Shown: positions 7,902 to 15,537, numbered from the stretch's first letter. The stretch: DNA of 16,333 nucleotides from Desulfocapsa sp. (GCA_029934915.1 JAOZLI010000028.1:1-16333), one strand, 5' to 3'. A program made the numbers and translations. Notes: a model not told the origin generated them from the letters alone.

Positions 7902-7930
7902 AGACAAAGTTAAAACATAAACAGTGTCAA
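7902..7930 (-). promoter_or_regulatory. possible promoter of tRNA-Val
   Basis: A perfect TTGACA (7925-7930) stands 37-42 nt before the mature 5' end of the tRNA, and a second copy lies at 7951-7956. The -10 expected 16-17 nt later is poor (TTTGTC or TTGTCT), so only the -35 element is convincing. Confidence 0.3.
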
Positions 7931-8008
7931 TTACCAATATATGTGGATTCTGTCAAGAAAAAATAAGAAAGAGTAAATCCTCACTGTAGGAGAATTTTAT
8001 CGTATATT

Positions 8009-8617
8009 TTACCTGGTTTCAGACCGGCTCTCAATGGCCCTGGCTAAGGTATGCCTGTCAGCATATTTAATATCCATGCCCATGGGGATTCCGCAGGCCA
8101 GACGAGTCAGAAGGACAGGTCGTTTGTGTAATCTGTCAATGAGGAAACTTGCAGTTGCCTCCCCGGGGACAGTTGAGCTTGTAGCGATAAATATTTCTTT
8201 TATGGTACCGCTGTTAATGCGTGCTTCAAGTTCTTTTATTTTCAATTCTGCAGGTCCGATCCCATCCATGGGAGAGAGTACACCATGAAGAATGTGGTAG
8301 TGGCCATTAAAATTCCCTGCTTTTTCAATGGCCAGAAGATCGCCCGGCTGTTCAACTACACAGACCAGGCTCGCATCACGTTTAAGATTTCCACAGATAC
8401 TACAGGGATCACTTTCTGAAAAGGTAAAACAGCAGGAGCAGAGTTGGATGGAACTATGCAGTTGGGTGAGCGCATCTGCAAGTTCTCTGGCTTCGTTTGC
8501 CGGACGTCTTAAAATGGTCATCCCAAGACGGGAAGCTGTTTTTTGACCAATACCCGGAAGTTTACATAGATCCTGGATAAGCCGCTCCAGGGCTGGTGGG
8601 ATAACTTGTAGTGACAT
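8009..8617 (-). CDS. recR: recombination mediator RecR
   Basis: A 202-residue protein that with RecF/RecO loads RecA onto SSB-coated single-stranded DNA at gaps. The N-terminal helix-hairpin-helix is LPGIGQKTASRLG (about 20-32). A four-cysteine zinc finger uses C60, C63, C72 and C75. The Toprim domain begins at LVCVVEQPGDLLAIEKAG (about 84-101). Its ATG shares one base with the ybaB stop (TGATG), so it is translationally coupled. dnaX-ybaB-recR is a widely conserved order. The length matches the family (about 200). Confidence 0.97.
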   Translation of the reverse strand: MSLQVIPPALERLIQDLCKLPGIGQKTASRLGMTILRRPANEARELADALTQLHSSIQLCSCCFTFSESDPCSICGNLKRDASLVCVVEQPGDLLAIEKAGNFNGHYHILHGVLSPMDGIGPAELKIKELEARINSGTIKEIFIATSSTVPGEATASFLIDRLHKRPVLLTRLACGIPMGMDIKYADRHTLARAIESRSETR

Positions 8618-8937
8618 CAGGAGAAAAGGTTGGAAACTCCAGGGATATTCATACCCCCGGTAAGTTTGCTCATCTCTTCTTTACCAATTTCTTTTACTTT
8701 GCGAAGAGCGTCATTGGTTGCAGCAGTGATCAGATCCTGCAGCATCTCTTTTTCGTCGACGGAAATAACAGTTGGTTCGATTTGTACAGAGAGAACCTCA
8801 TTACTGCCATTGACGGTAACGGTGACCATACCACCACCTGCGCTGCCAGTTGCAGTTTTCTTTTTTAATTCTTCCTGAATGCCTGCCATTTTCTGCTGCA
8901 TCTGTTGTGCCTGCTGCATGATGGAGTTCATGTCCAT
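8617..8937 (-). CDS. ybaB: nucleoid-associated protein, YbaB/EbfC family
   Basis: A 106-residue protein, the family's usual size. It has a glutamine- and methionine-rich N-terminal helix (MQQAQQMQQKM), then TATGSAGGGMVTVTVNGSNEV and a helical C-terminal half (LQDLITAATNDALRKVKE). YbaB/EbfC proteins form tweezer-like dimers that bind DNA. The SD GAGGT lies 8 nt before the ATG. It is followed immediately by recR. The usual short link to dnaX is broken here by a 232-nt spacer containing an inverted repeat. Confidence 0.95.
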   Translation of the reverse strand: MDMNSIMQQAQQMQQKMAGIQEELKKKTATGSAGGGMVTVTVNGSNEVLSVQIEPTVISVDEKEMLQDLITAATNDALRKVKEIGKEEMSKLTGGMNIPGVSNLFS

Positions 8938-9008
8938 AGTATCTTACCTCGAAAGTATAGTAACTTTTATTTTATTTTAAAGAATCTTAAAGATGAACAT
9001 CAAAAGAT

Positions 9009-9119
9009 GAATATCGAATGTCGAACAGGGAATGTCGAACCGCAGAAGGGAAAAACTTTCAAGCAGTTGCTTTTTATTCCGATCGATATTCGAAATTCCT
9101 TGTTCGACATTCGATATTC
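9009..9119. repeat. long inverted repeat of the TTCGACATTCGATATTC intergenic type
   Basis: Arms 9009-9039 and 9089-9119 are reverse complements over 29 of 31 bases, with the outer 25 matching at 24. They enclose a 49-bp loop. Both arms are built from the word TCGAAT/GTCGAA. It fills the spacer between dnaX and ybaB, genes that normally lie close together. Very similar intergenic repeats are common in Deltaproteobacteria as I recall them. No transposase is present, so this is a palindromic, REP- or MITE-like unit. Any reading frame through it is not a real gene. Confidence 0.75.
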
Positions 9120-9169
9120 TCATTTTAAAACCCGTGCAGTGCGATAAGTTATAAGGAGTTACTGTAAAA

Positions 9170-10858
9170 TTATCTGCTGCGGGGACCCACGCGAATATTG
9201 CCGATCTGACCGTTAAAAATCTCGGTGGCCATCAGAACCAGTGGGTCATTCGCAAGTTTTTGTCGTAATTTGTGTGGCGACTCTGCATCATCACTTTTCT
9301 TCTCATCATCTGGTTCAGGGGTGATAAATTGAAGTGTAAGATCTTTTTGAAAGAAATCGAGAATAAACTCAGTGAGAAGTTTACTGTTTTCCTTTTGGCG
9401 TAGTACTGAACAGCTTGCACGGTCTGAATAGCTGAGTTGCAACTCTCCATTAATTTCTTTAGCTGTGTTGGCCATGCGCAGAATCGATGCCATTGAGGGC
9501 TTACGGTCCTTGACATGCTTAATAAAGTCAGGCCAGTCACGTCTTACGTCATGCTCGTGGGGATGCGGTACCGGCTTGTTTTGGGGAGTAGGAGGCGATA
9601 CTGGATCCTGAGGTAGTGGAGGTTCTTCGCTCGGAGGTTCAGGCGCTTTGGCGGGTGTTATCTCAGGACTTTTTTTTTTACTGATTGTTTCAGGGGCTGT
9701 AGCTGTTTGTGGTGCAACACTGTTCTCAAGAAGCTTATCGAGTTTTCCCAGCAGGTTGGACATGGGGACCACATCATCGGTGCTGGTGATTTTTAAGAAT
9801 GTACTTTCAAGAGCAAGTCTTGGTTGCGTGGTGTAGCGCATCTCCTCAACACCCTGCATCAGTAGATTCAGCTTCATGTGGAGTGTGTTGTGTGAGTGCT
9901 CTTTGGCCAGTTTTCTGAAAAACTCCAGCTCCTGTTTCGGAATATCAACGAGCTCCTGGCAACCGTCAATTCGGCAGAGGATAAGTGTCCGGAAAGAGGT
10001 AAGCAGGTCGGCAGTGAAACGCTTGAGATCTACTCCAAAATCAAATGTTTTATCAAGAGCAAGTAGTGCGTTTCCAGGATTGTTTTCAAGGAGCGCTCGA
10101 CTGATATCGTGGATGACGTCACGTGAGACCAGACCAAGTACTTCGATAACATCGTCAACGGTGATCTCTTTTTCGCCATAGGAAAAAACCTGATCCAGTA
10201 GACTGAGGCCATCTCGAACCGATCCTTCGGATTCCCTGACAATGAGATCAAGAGCTGCTGTATCCATACTGATCCCTTCAGCCTCACAGAGTTTCTGGAA
10301 ATGGGAACTGAGCTCGGGGGCGGCAACACGTTTTAGTTCATAACGCTGACACCTGGATAGAATCGTTATGGGAATTTTATGTAATTCGGTGGTCGCAAAC
10401 ATGAAATGGACATGTGCGGGTGGCTCTTCCAGCGTTTTCAAGAGGGCATTGAAGGCCTCGGTGGTGAGCATGTGCACTTCATCAATAATGATGATTTTGA
10501 ATTTTGCACTTGTGGGGAGGAATTTTATTTTTTCTTTCAGCTCACGAATTTCCTGGATTCCACGATTGGATGCTCCGTCTATTTCATAGAGGTCAAGGGC
10601 TGCGCCAGCTGTAATTTCGGTGCAGGAAGAACATTTGTTGCAGGGATTGCCATCTTCAAGATTCTCGCAGTTAATGGCTTTGGCCATGATTCGTGCAAGT
10701 GTTGTTTTTCCTACTCCTCGAACACCTGAAAAAAGTATGGCGTGGGCGACCCTGTCACGAACAAGACTATTTCGCAAAGTTTTGACGACTGGGATTTGGC
10801 CAACGACCTGGGTGAAATCTTGAGGGCGGGATTTTCTGGCAAGAACCAAATAGGACAT
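9170..10858 (-). CDS. dnaX: DNA polymerase III subunits tau/gamma
   Basis: A 562-residue clamp-loader ATPase that loads the beta sliding clamp. As tau it links the polymerase core and helicase. Visible parts: Walker A GVRGVGKT (45-52); a zinc module with C64, C73, C76 and C79; Walker B IIIIDEVH (123-129); the SRC arginine finger (168-170); a collar domain to about 370; a proline-rich linker (about 385-440); then a shorter tau-specific tail. In the linker the mRNA has ten A in a row (9670-9679, codons 394-397). Stops lie 2 to 4 codons on in both other frames, so a gamma protein of about 398 residues can be made. The start ATG has only a weak SD; its -5 region is CCTCCT, like the 16S 3' end itself. 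Confidence 0.97.
   Translation of the reverse strand: MSYLVLARKSRPQDFTQVVGQIPVVKTLRNSLVRDRVAHAILFSGVRGVGKTTLARIMAKAINCENLEDGNPCNKCSSCTEITAGAALDLYEIDGASNRGIQEIRELKEKIKFLPTSAKFKIIIIDEVHMLTTEAFNALLKTLEEPPAHVHFMFATTELHKIPITILSRCQRYELKRVAAPELSSHFQKLCEAEGISMDTAALDLIVRESEGSVRDGLSLLDQVFSYGEKEITVDDVIEVLGLVSRDVIHDISRALLENNPGNALLALDKTFDFGVDLKRFTADLLTSFRTLILCRIDGCQELVDIPKQELEFFRKLAKEHSHNTLHMKLNLLMQGVEEMRYTTQPRLALESTFLKITSTDDVVPMSNLLGKLDKLLENSVAPQTATAPETISKKKSPEITPAKAPEPPSEEPPLPQDPVSPPTPQNKPVPHPHEHDVRRDWPDFIKHVKDRKPSMASILRMANTAKEINGELQLSYSDRASCSVLRQKENSKLLTEFILDFFQKDLTLQFITPEPDDEKKSDDAESPHKLRQKLANDPLVLMATEIFNGQIGNIRVGPRSR
9606..9679 (-). promoter_or_regulatory. predicted slippage or frameshift element in dnaX
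   Basis: The minus strand reads AGT, then A10, then GTCCTGAG. A -1 shift gives AAG TCC TGA. A +1 shift gives GTC CTG AGA TAA. Directly after the A run, TCCTGAG (9662-9668) can pair with CTCAGGA (9606-9612), a 7-bp stem extendable by one G-U. That is the usual place for a stimulatory structure. No SD-like stimulator is seen upstream of the run. Confidence 0.6.
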
Positions 10859-10891
10859 AGAGGAGGGCCTACCTGAAAAAAAGGTTACTGT

Positions 10892-11053
10892 TCACCAGCC
10901 ATATTGAATGACGGCCGATTCATAGCCGTAAGCGTTTGCCAGTGCGTCATATTTGTTTAACTGGGACTGCGTAGCATAAGTAGTTATATGTGAGCGGTTC
11001 CAGATGAACAATCGGAGTCTCGCAAGCTCGCTTACCTTGGTACTGGTGAGCGT
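10892..11053 (-). other. open frame without AUG between ffs and dnaX
   Basis: A stretch of 53 codons runs from just after a TAA (11054-11056) to TGA (10892-10894) and contains no ATG or GTG. The only standard alternative start is a TTG near 11013. The translation looks protein-like, with segments such as VSELARLRLFIWNRSHITTY and NKYDALANAYGYESAVIQYG. I do not recognise a family. It may be a remnant of a gene, a non-AUG-started small protein, or chance. It occupies most of the 209-nt spacer between the SRP RNA and dnaX. Confidence 0.3.
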
Positions 11054-11067
11054 TTACAAAAAATGAT

Positions 11068-11162
11068 AGCCGGGCACCCCGTAACACATCAGAGGGGTCA
11101 TTGCCGTTGCTCCCTTCCGGGCCTGGCGGAGTTCATGATCTCTGATTGTACAGGACCCGACT
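11068..11162 (-). ncRNA. ffs: signal recognition particle RNA, 4.5S type
   Basis: A small bacterial SRP RNA of about 95 nt. The conserved apical domain is visible as CCAGGCCCGGAAGGGAGCAA, with the GGAA tetraloop and the Ffh-binding symmetric and asymmetric loops. The arms pair back over the length of the molecule: ATCAGAG with CTCTGAT, and AGTCGGG with CCCGGCT at the ends. The 3' end is followed by TATCATTTTTT, so the terminal stem plus U6 (11059-11064) can serve as its terminator. It binds Ffh to target nascent membrane proteins to FtsY. It lies between tRNA-Ser and dnaX. Ends are estimated from pairing. Confidence 0.92.
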
Positions 11163-11277
11163 ATCAAAACAAATATATTTTGTAGGGAAATTCGTATACT
11201 AACCGGCTTGATGCCATCAGAATTAACCCAATAAAACTTCTGCAACGAACGTAAATTACAAAAGTTTTTATATAATG

Positions 11278-11363
11278 TGGCGGAGAAGGAGAGATTCGAA
11301 CTCTCGGTACTTGCGTACACACGCTTTCCAGGCGTGCACCTTAAGCCACTCGGTCACCTCTCC
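11278..11363 (-). tRNA. tRNA-Ser (anticodon GGA)
   Basis: Acceptor stem GGAGAGG pairs with CTTCTCC (one G-U). The anticodon stem CACGC/GCGTG holds the loop CTGGAAA with GGA at 34-36. A long class II variable arm (GTAC with GTAC, loop GCAA) follows, then the T arm GAGAG TTCGAAT CTCTC. The discriminator is G and CCA is encoded (11278-11280). It reads UCC and UCU serine codons. Confidence 0.96.
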
Positions 11364-11395
11364 ATATCGAAGTGTTCACACAGCGATTGAGAGCC

Positions 11396-11424
11396 TTTGT
11401 ATCCTGAGAATGAAAATTTCGCAA
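11396..11424 (-). promoter_or_regulatory. likely promoter of tRNA-Ser
   Basis: Minus strand TTGCGA (11419-11424, 4 of 6 of the -35 consensus), then a 17-nt spacer, then TACAAA (11396-11401, 4 of 6 of the -10). The predicted start lies about 25-30 nt before the mature tRNA. The match is modest but the spacing and position fit. Confidence 0.4.
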
Positions 11425-11480
11425 TCAAAAACTACCATAAATCGTAAAAAGATATCTAACAGTAAAACTTTCAGACTCTT

Positions 11481-11948
11481 TCAGCGCTTCTTGCGTTTGT
11501 TCCGGAAAAAATTTCTTAGCATATCTCCACACTCTGTCTCGCAAATTCCCCCTGTGATTTCCAGTCGATGATTTAGGATATTGTCCCCCCCTATATTATA
11601 ACACGAGCCGGCAGCACCTGATTTAGGGTCATAGGCTCCAAAAACCAGACGTTTGATACGTGCATGAATGATTGCGCCCATACACATGATGCACGGCTCA
11701 AGAGTAACATAGAGAGTAGCGTCGGTGAGCCGGTAATTTTCTGTTTGCAGGCAGGCTTGTCGCAGGGCAATAATTTCAGCATGGGCACTTGGATCATGGC
11801 TTGCGATGGGACTGTTTGCTCCTCTTGCAATGATCATATCATCTTTGACGATAAGTGCTCCCACTGGAACTTCTCCGTTCAGTCTAGCAGAAGCCGCCAA
11901 GATTAATGCTTCCTGAATATATTGTAGATCTTCTTCTTTTTGTCTCAT
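11481..11948 (-). CDS. tadA: tRNA-specific adenosine deaminase
   Basis: A 155-residue zinc deaminase that converts A34 of tRNA-Arg(ACG) to inosine. The catalytic HAE is at residues 56-58, where the glutamate shuttles protons, and the zinc cysteines are in PCIMC (C86, C89). ARGANSPIASHDPSAHAEI and DPKSGAAGS are characteristic of TadA rather than cytidine deaminases. The C-terminus is a short basic tail (RNKRKKR). No clear SD precedes the ATG. It sits upstream of tRNA-Ser on the same strand and is divergent from the sigma54 regulator. Confidence 0.94.
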   Translation of the reverse strand: MRQKEEDLQYIQEALILAASARLNGEVPVGALIVKDDMIIARGANSPIASHDPSAHAEIIALRQACLQTENYRLTDATLYVTLEPCIMCMGAIIHARIKRLVFGAYDPKSGAAGSCYNIGGDNILNHRLEITGGICETECGDMLRNFFRNKRKKR

Positions 11949-12002
11949 GGTAGTTAGCTAACGCAATAGTTGCAGGTTACTTACGAAAATTTCATTAAAA
12001 AT

Positions 12003-12031
12003 TTGCATTAAGAATTATTTTCACATATCAT
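12003..12031 (+). promoter_or_regulatory. candidate promoter of the sigma54 activator gene
   Basis: TTGCAT (12003-12008), a 17-nt spacer and TATCAT (12026-12031, 5 of 6 of the -10 consensus). Transcription would begin near 12038. That lies downstream of the ATG at 12036 and upstream of the well-supported ATG at 12081, so it agrees with the later start. Confidence 0.4.
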
Positions 12032-12070
12032 CAAAATGAGTTACGAATTTGAAACTATCATTGCTAAGGC

Positions 12071-12080
12071 GAGGAGCGTA
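12071..12080 (+). promoter_or_regulatory. ribosome binding site that favours the ATG at 12081
   Basis: GAGGAG at 12071-12076 followed by CGTA and ATG. The in-frame ATG 45 nt upstream has only A- and T-rich sequence before it. Confidence 0.6.
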
Positions 12081-13448
12081 ATGAACACCATATTAGCATA
12101 TGCTATTCCAGAAGAAAGTCATAGTGTTATTGAAACGGCACTTTCTGAAAAGGGGAAAATTGTGTTTTGTTCGGGAAGAGAGAATCTGCTCCGGCAATTA
12201 AAACAAAAAGAATATGATCTAGTTTTTCTTTTTCTTGAGGATGCGCATCTGGAAATGTCTCTGTTTCTGGAGGTTTCCAAACGTATTCCACATGCGCCAA
12301 TCATTCTTGTCAGCCATGAAGAAAATGCCGAAACAGTGGTGGAGGCATTACGAAACGGTGCCTTTGATTACCTTGTACATCCGGTATCTGTCGCCAGATA
12401 CGAAGTTGCAACCAATAAGGCTTTTGAAAATAGAGCACTCCGAAACGAGATAGCTTATCTGCGGCACAAGCAGGATATCGTTTATCACTTTGATGATGTT
12501 ATTGCCTTTAGTCCCACCATGAAACAAGTTCTTAAAAGTCTTGAGAAGTTTTCACGGACAGATTCAACCATTCTTATTACCGGCGCTACCGGAACAGGAA
12601 AAAGTTTTCTTTCAGGTACTGTTCATTATAACAGCCCTCGAAAAAACAAACCTTTTATTAAAATAAATTGCGCAAATATCCCTGAGGATCTTTTGGAGTC
12701 TGAGCTTTTTGGTCATGAAAGAGGTGCCTTCACTGGAGCCGAGAAATTGCGTGTTGGTCGTTTTGAACAGGCCAGTGGCGGGACCCTTTTTCTTGATGAA
12801 ATTGGTGAGATCAGTTTGAGTTTGCAGACAAAACTACTACGGGTTCTTGAGGAAAAATGTTTTGAACGGGTAGGGGGGAATAAAACAATTTATGCAGATG
12901 TACGTGTTATTGCCGCAACCAATAAGGATTTACCTGAGCAGATCAGAAAGGGGAAGTTTAGAGAGGACCTTTATTATCGAATAAATGTTTTGCCAATCAG
13001 GTTACCGTCTTTACGGGAACGAGGACAATGTCTGTTGCCACTGGCGCAGAGTTTCTTAATAAAATATGCGAATTCTCTTGGCAGCAATGTGCGTGGTTTT
13101 ACGGATTCTGCCCTTGAACACATCAAAAATTACAGCTGGCCGGGGAATATTCGTCAGCTGGCCAATACCATAGAGCGTGCTGTAATTCTGGAAGAAGATT
13201 TGTTGGTGGGAACGTATAATCTTTCCCTTCCCGCTGAACGAATACGGAATACTGAAGATGATTCGCACTCCCTTGCGAGTGGTGGATCGTTGGTTGGGCA
13301 GGAAAAAGAGTTGATTATCAATGCTCTGGAAGAATGTTTGTGGGTACAAAAAAACGCTGCCGAAAAATTGGGAATCAGCCCTAGAGCACTTAATTATAAG
13401 GTGAAGAAATTTGAAATAACACACCCCAACTGGCGTAAACACCGCTAG
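12081..13448 (+). CDS. sigma54-dependent activator with degenerate receiver domain
   Basis: An NtrC-type enhancer-binding protein of 455 residues. The N-terminal roughly 115 residues have a receiver fold pattern, but the acidic pair is replaced (ILAYAIPEES), the phospho-Asp position is F51 (DLVFLFLED), and the conserved lysine is H100 (DYLVHPV). The AAA+ domain is intact: Walker A GATGTGKS (168-175), GAFTGA (215-220) which contacts sigma54, Walker B LFLDEI (236-241) and arginine fingers in LPSLRERG (308-315). A Fis-type helix-turn-helix ends the protein (about 406-447, NAAEKLGISPRALNYKVKKF). I chose 12081 over 12036 because GAGGAG lies just before it, the receiver starts here, and the upstream ATG has no SD. 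No sensor kinase is adjacent. Targets are unknown; flagellar genes are possible given fliW nearby but unproven. Confidence 0.92.
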   Translation: MNTILAYAIPEESHSVIETALSEKGKIVFCSGRENLLRQLKQKEYDLVFLFLEDAHLEMSLFLEVSKRIPHAPIILVSHEENAETVVEALRNGAFDYLVHPVSVARYEVATNKAFENRALRNEIAYLRHKQDIVYHFDDVIAFSPTMKQVLKSLEKFSRTDSTILITGATGTGKSFLSGTVHYNSPRKNKPFIKINCANIPEDLLESELFGHERGAFTGAEKLRVGRFEQASGGTLFLDEIGEISLSLQTKLLRVLEEKCFERVGGNKTIYADVRVIAATNKDLPEQIRKGKFREDLYYRINVLPIRLPSLRERGQCLLPLAQSFLIKYANSLGSNVRGFTDSALEHIKNYSWPGNIRQLANTIERAVILEEDLLVGTYNLSLPAERIRNTEDDSHSLASGGSLVGQEKELIINALEECLWVQKNAAEKLGISPRALNYKVKKFEITHPNWRKHR

Positions 13449-13516
13449 GAATGAAAAATAAAAACAGACATGAATCTGATTTTCCTTCCTAAGGAATCGG
13501 GTTGGGGCGAGTTTTT

Positions 13517-14281
13517 TTATCTTAAGCCTGCAATAAAAGGCCCAACAGCATCAGCCCCATCGGATTCCACCAGTTTGATTGTGCGTGAACCGATAACTGC
13601 CATGTCAGCTTTTCCTTTCAAGACGTCAATGTCTTCTTTACTCTGAATACCAAACCCTACTGCAAGTGGCAGGCGGGTTGCTTTTCTGCAGCGGCCTAAA
13701 TAGTCCTCAAAATCATCACCGAATTCAGACTTTTTACCGGTCACACCTCTTCGTGCAACGCAGTAGATAAAGCCTCTGCCATGGGTGGCGAGTTCCTGCA
13801 TGCGTTCGTCTGTGGAGGTCGGAGTAAAAATCAGAATGGGAGCTAAATTATATTTGTCGGCAAGAGCAAGAAATGTTTTTCCCATTTCTGGGGGGAGATC
13901 CGGTACGATAAAGCCCTTCATACCGATTTCGGCAGCTCGTTTAAAAAATGCCTCCTCACCGTACTTGAATATGATATTATAGTAGGTCATAAAGAGGAAG
14001 GGGATATCATGTTCCTGCGTGATTTCCTGGGCAAAGGTGAAGCAATCATTAACTTTCATTCCTTCGGCTAGTGCATCCTGATTGGCCTTTAAAATTACAG
14101 GGCCATCTGCCATGGGTTCTGAAAAGGGAATCTGCATTTCAATACAATCTACCCCGTTGTCAACCATCTGTCGTATGACTTCTCTGTTCACATCAAGAGA
14201 CGGGTAGCCCAGGACGATATGAGTCATGAGGAGGATATCTTTAGTTTCTAATTGTTTGCGTAGTTGTTCTTCTAGTTGCAT
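13517..14281 (-). CDS. trpA: tryptophan synthase alpha subunit
   Basis: A 254-residue TIM-barrel enzyme that cleaves indole-3-glycerol phosphate to indole and glyceraldehyde 3-phosphate, passing indole to TrpB. The catalytic glutamate is E48 in CIEMQIPFSEP and the aspartate is D59 in MADGP. Later come IVPDLPPE, a FIYCVARRGVTG loop and the phosphate-binding VGFGIQ and AVIGS. I start at ATG 14281, 7 nt after AAGG; a GTG at 14284 directly before it would add one residue. It lies 23 nt after trpB. Segments such as TYYNIIFKYG differ from the enterobacterial type and recall epsilonproteobacterial TrpA from memory. Confidence 0.95.
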   Translation of the reverse strand: MQLEEQLRKQLETKDILLMTHIVLGYPSLDVNREVIRQMVDNGVDCIEMQIPFSEPMADGPVILKANQDALAEGMKVNDCFTFAQEITQEHDIPFLFMTYYNIIFKYGEEAFFKRAAEIGMKGFIVPDLPPEMGKTFLALADKYNLAPILIFTPTSTDERMQELATHGRGFIYCVARRGVTGKKSEFGDDFEDYLGRCRKATRLPLAVGFGIQSKEDIDVLKGKADMAVIGSRTIKLVESDGADAVGPFIAGLR

Positions 14282-14304
14282 CACTTTACCTTGAAAAATA
14301 GAAA

Positions 14305-15537
14305 TTATTTTTGACTATACTCTTTTCCACGCTCAATAATAAATTCCTTCCACGAAGGATCTTCAAAGGCATGAGCGATGGTGAAGATATCCTTGTCTCC
14401 ACGGCCGGATTGATTGATGATAATGGCATCATCAGGTGACAGGTTTCCCACTTCTCTAAATGCCCCTGCAAAGGCGTGGGAAGATTCCAGTGCGGGAATG
14501 ATACCTTCCATCTTCATGGTGATATCAAGAGCCTGCATGACCTCATCATCGGTTGCTGAATCAAAGCGTACTTTTTTCTCTTCCCATAGAGATGTCAGGA
14601 TCGGAGAGACTCCGACATAATCAAGACCAGCAGCAACGGAGTGCGTGTGTTTCATCTGCCCGTCTTCATCTTGCAGAAACATTGTCTTGTATCCTTGAGC
14701 AACTCCAGGGCTGGCATCGGAACTTGAAAGCCGGATGGCATGTGCTCCACTGTCCGCACCGTGACCTCCTGCTTCAATGCCCACAAGTTCAACATTGTCT
14801 TCATCCATAAAACGTTTGAAAATTCCCATGGCATTGGATCCGCCACCAACACAGGCATAAATTTTTCTGGGCATTTTGCCATGGTACTTCACGATTTGTT
14901 CCGCGGCTTCAATACCAATGATGGATTGAAACCAGGATACCATTTCGGGAAAAGGTGCGGGGCCACATGCGGTACCAAATACATAATGGGTGTCATCCAC
15001 ATTGGTGACCCAGTCACGGAATGCCTCATTGATGGCATCTTTCAGGGTACGAGAACCATCTTTTACGGGCACAACAGTGGCACCCATTTTCTCCATCCAG
15101 AATACATTTGGGCGTTGCCGCAGAACATCTTCCTCACCCATATATATGGTGCATTCCAAACCAAATTTTGCTGCCATGGTTGCCGTGGCCATTCCGTGCT
15201 GGCCTGCACCGGTTTCAGCGATAACCCTTTTTTTACCCATGCGTTTAACAAGCAGGCCCTGTCCCATAACGTTGTTTGCCTTGTGGGCTCCTGTATGATT
15301 AAGGTCTTCTCGTTTTATGTAGATCTGTGCTCCGCCAAAATGGCGAGTGAGATTTTCAGCATGGGTGAGCGGAGTGGGGCGGCAGGAATAGGTGGACATA
15401 AGGGTAAGGTATTCCTCCCAGAAGGCCGGATCTTTACGGCATCTGGCGTACTCCAGCTTCAGTTCCTGAAAGGTTTGATGTAAAACTTCCGGGATATATG
15501 CACCACCCCAGTTTCCATAAAATCCGTTTGCGTCCAT
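14305..15537 (-). CDS. trpB: tryptophan synthase beta subunit
   Basis: A 410-residue PLP enzyme that condenses indole and serine to tryptophan. The Schiff-base lysine is K86 in LNHTGAHKANN, the catalytic glutamate E108 is in AETGAGQHG, and the PLP-phosphate loop GGGSNAMG is near residue 227. It is the TrpB1 type that pairs with TrpA. The N-terminus NGFYGNWGGAYIPE resembles versions I associate with Bacteroidetes. SD TGGAG lies before the ATG. trpB and trpA stand alone here without trpEDCF, so the rest of the pathway must lie elsewhere. No tryptophan-rich leader peptide is seen upstream. Confidence 0.96.
   Translation of the reverse strand: MDANGFYGNWGGAYIPEVLHQTFQELKLEYARCRKDPAFWEEYLTLMSTYSCRPTPLTHAENLTRHFGGAQIYIKREDLNHTGAHKANNVMGQGLLVKRMGKKRVIAETGAGQHGMATATMAAKFGLECTIYMGEEDVLRQRPNVFWMEKMGATVVPVKDGSRTLKDAINEAFRDWVTNVDDTHYVFGTACGPAPFPEMVSWFQSIIGIEAAEQIVKYHGKMPRKIYACVGGGSNAMGIFKRFMDEDNVELVGIEAGGHGADSGAHAIRLSSSDASPGVAQGYKTMFLQDEDGQMKHTHSVAAGLDYVGVSPILTSLWEEKKVRFDSATDDEVMQALDITMKMEGIIPALESSHAFAGAFREVGNLSPDDAIIINQSGRGDKDIFTIAHAFEDPSWKEFIIERGKEYSQK

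Noticed and set aside
8905..9147. 80-codon plus-strand ORF in the dnaX-ybaB spacer
   Set aside because: It is a translation of the 31-bp inverted repeat and its flanks and overlaps the start of ybaB on the other strand. Such frames are a known by-product of this repeat type.
13461..13518. Possible plus-strand terminator after the sigma54 activator
   Set aside because: A T7 run is present at 13512-13518, but the only nearby stem (GATT..CCTT with AAGGAATC) has a bulge and sits well before it. A long-range CCCCAAC/GTTGGGG pairing is too distant to call.
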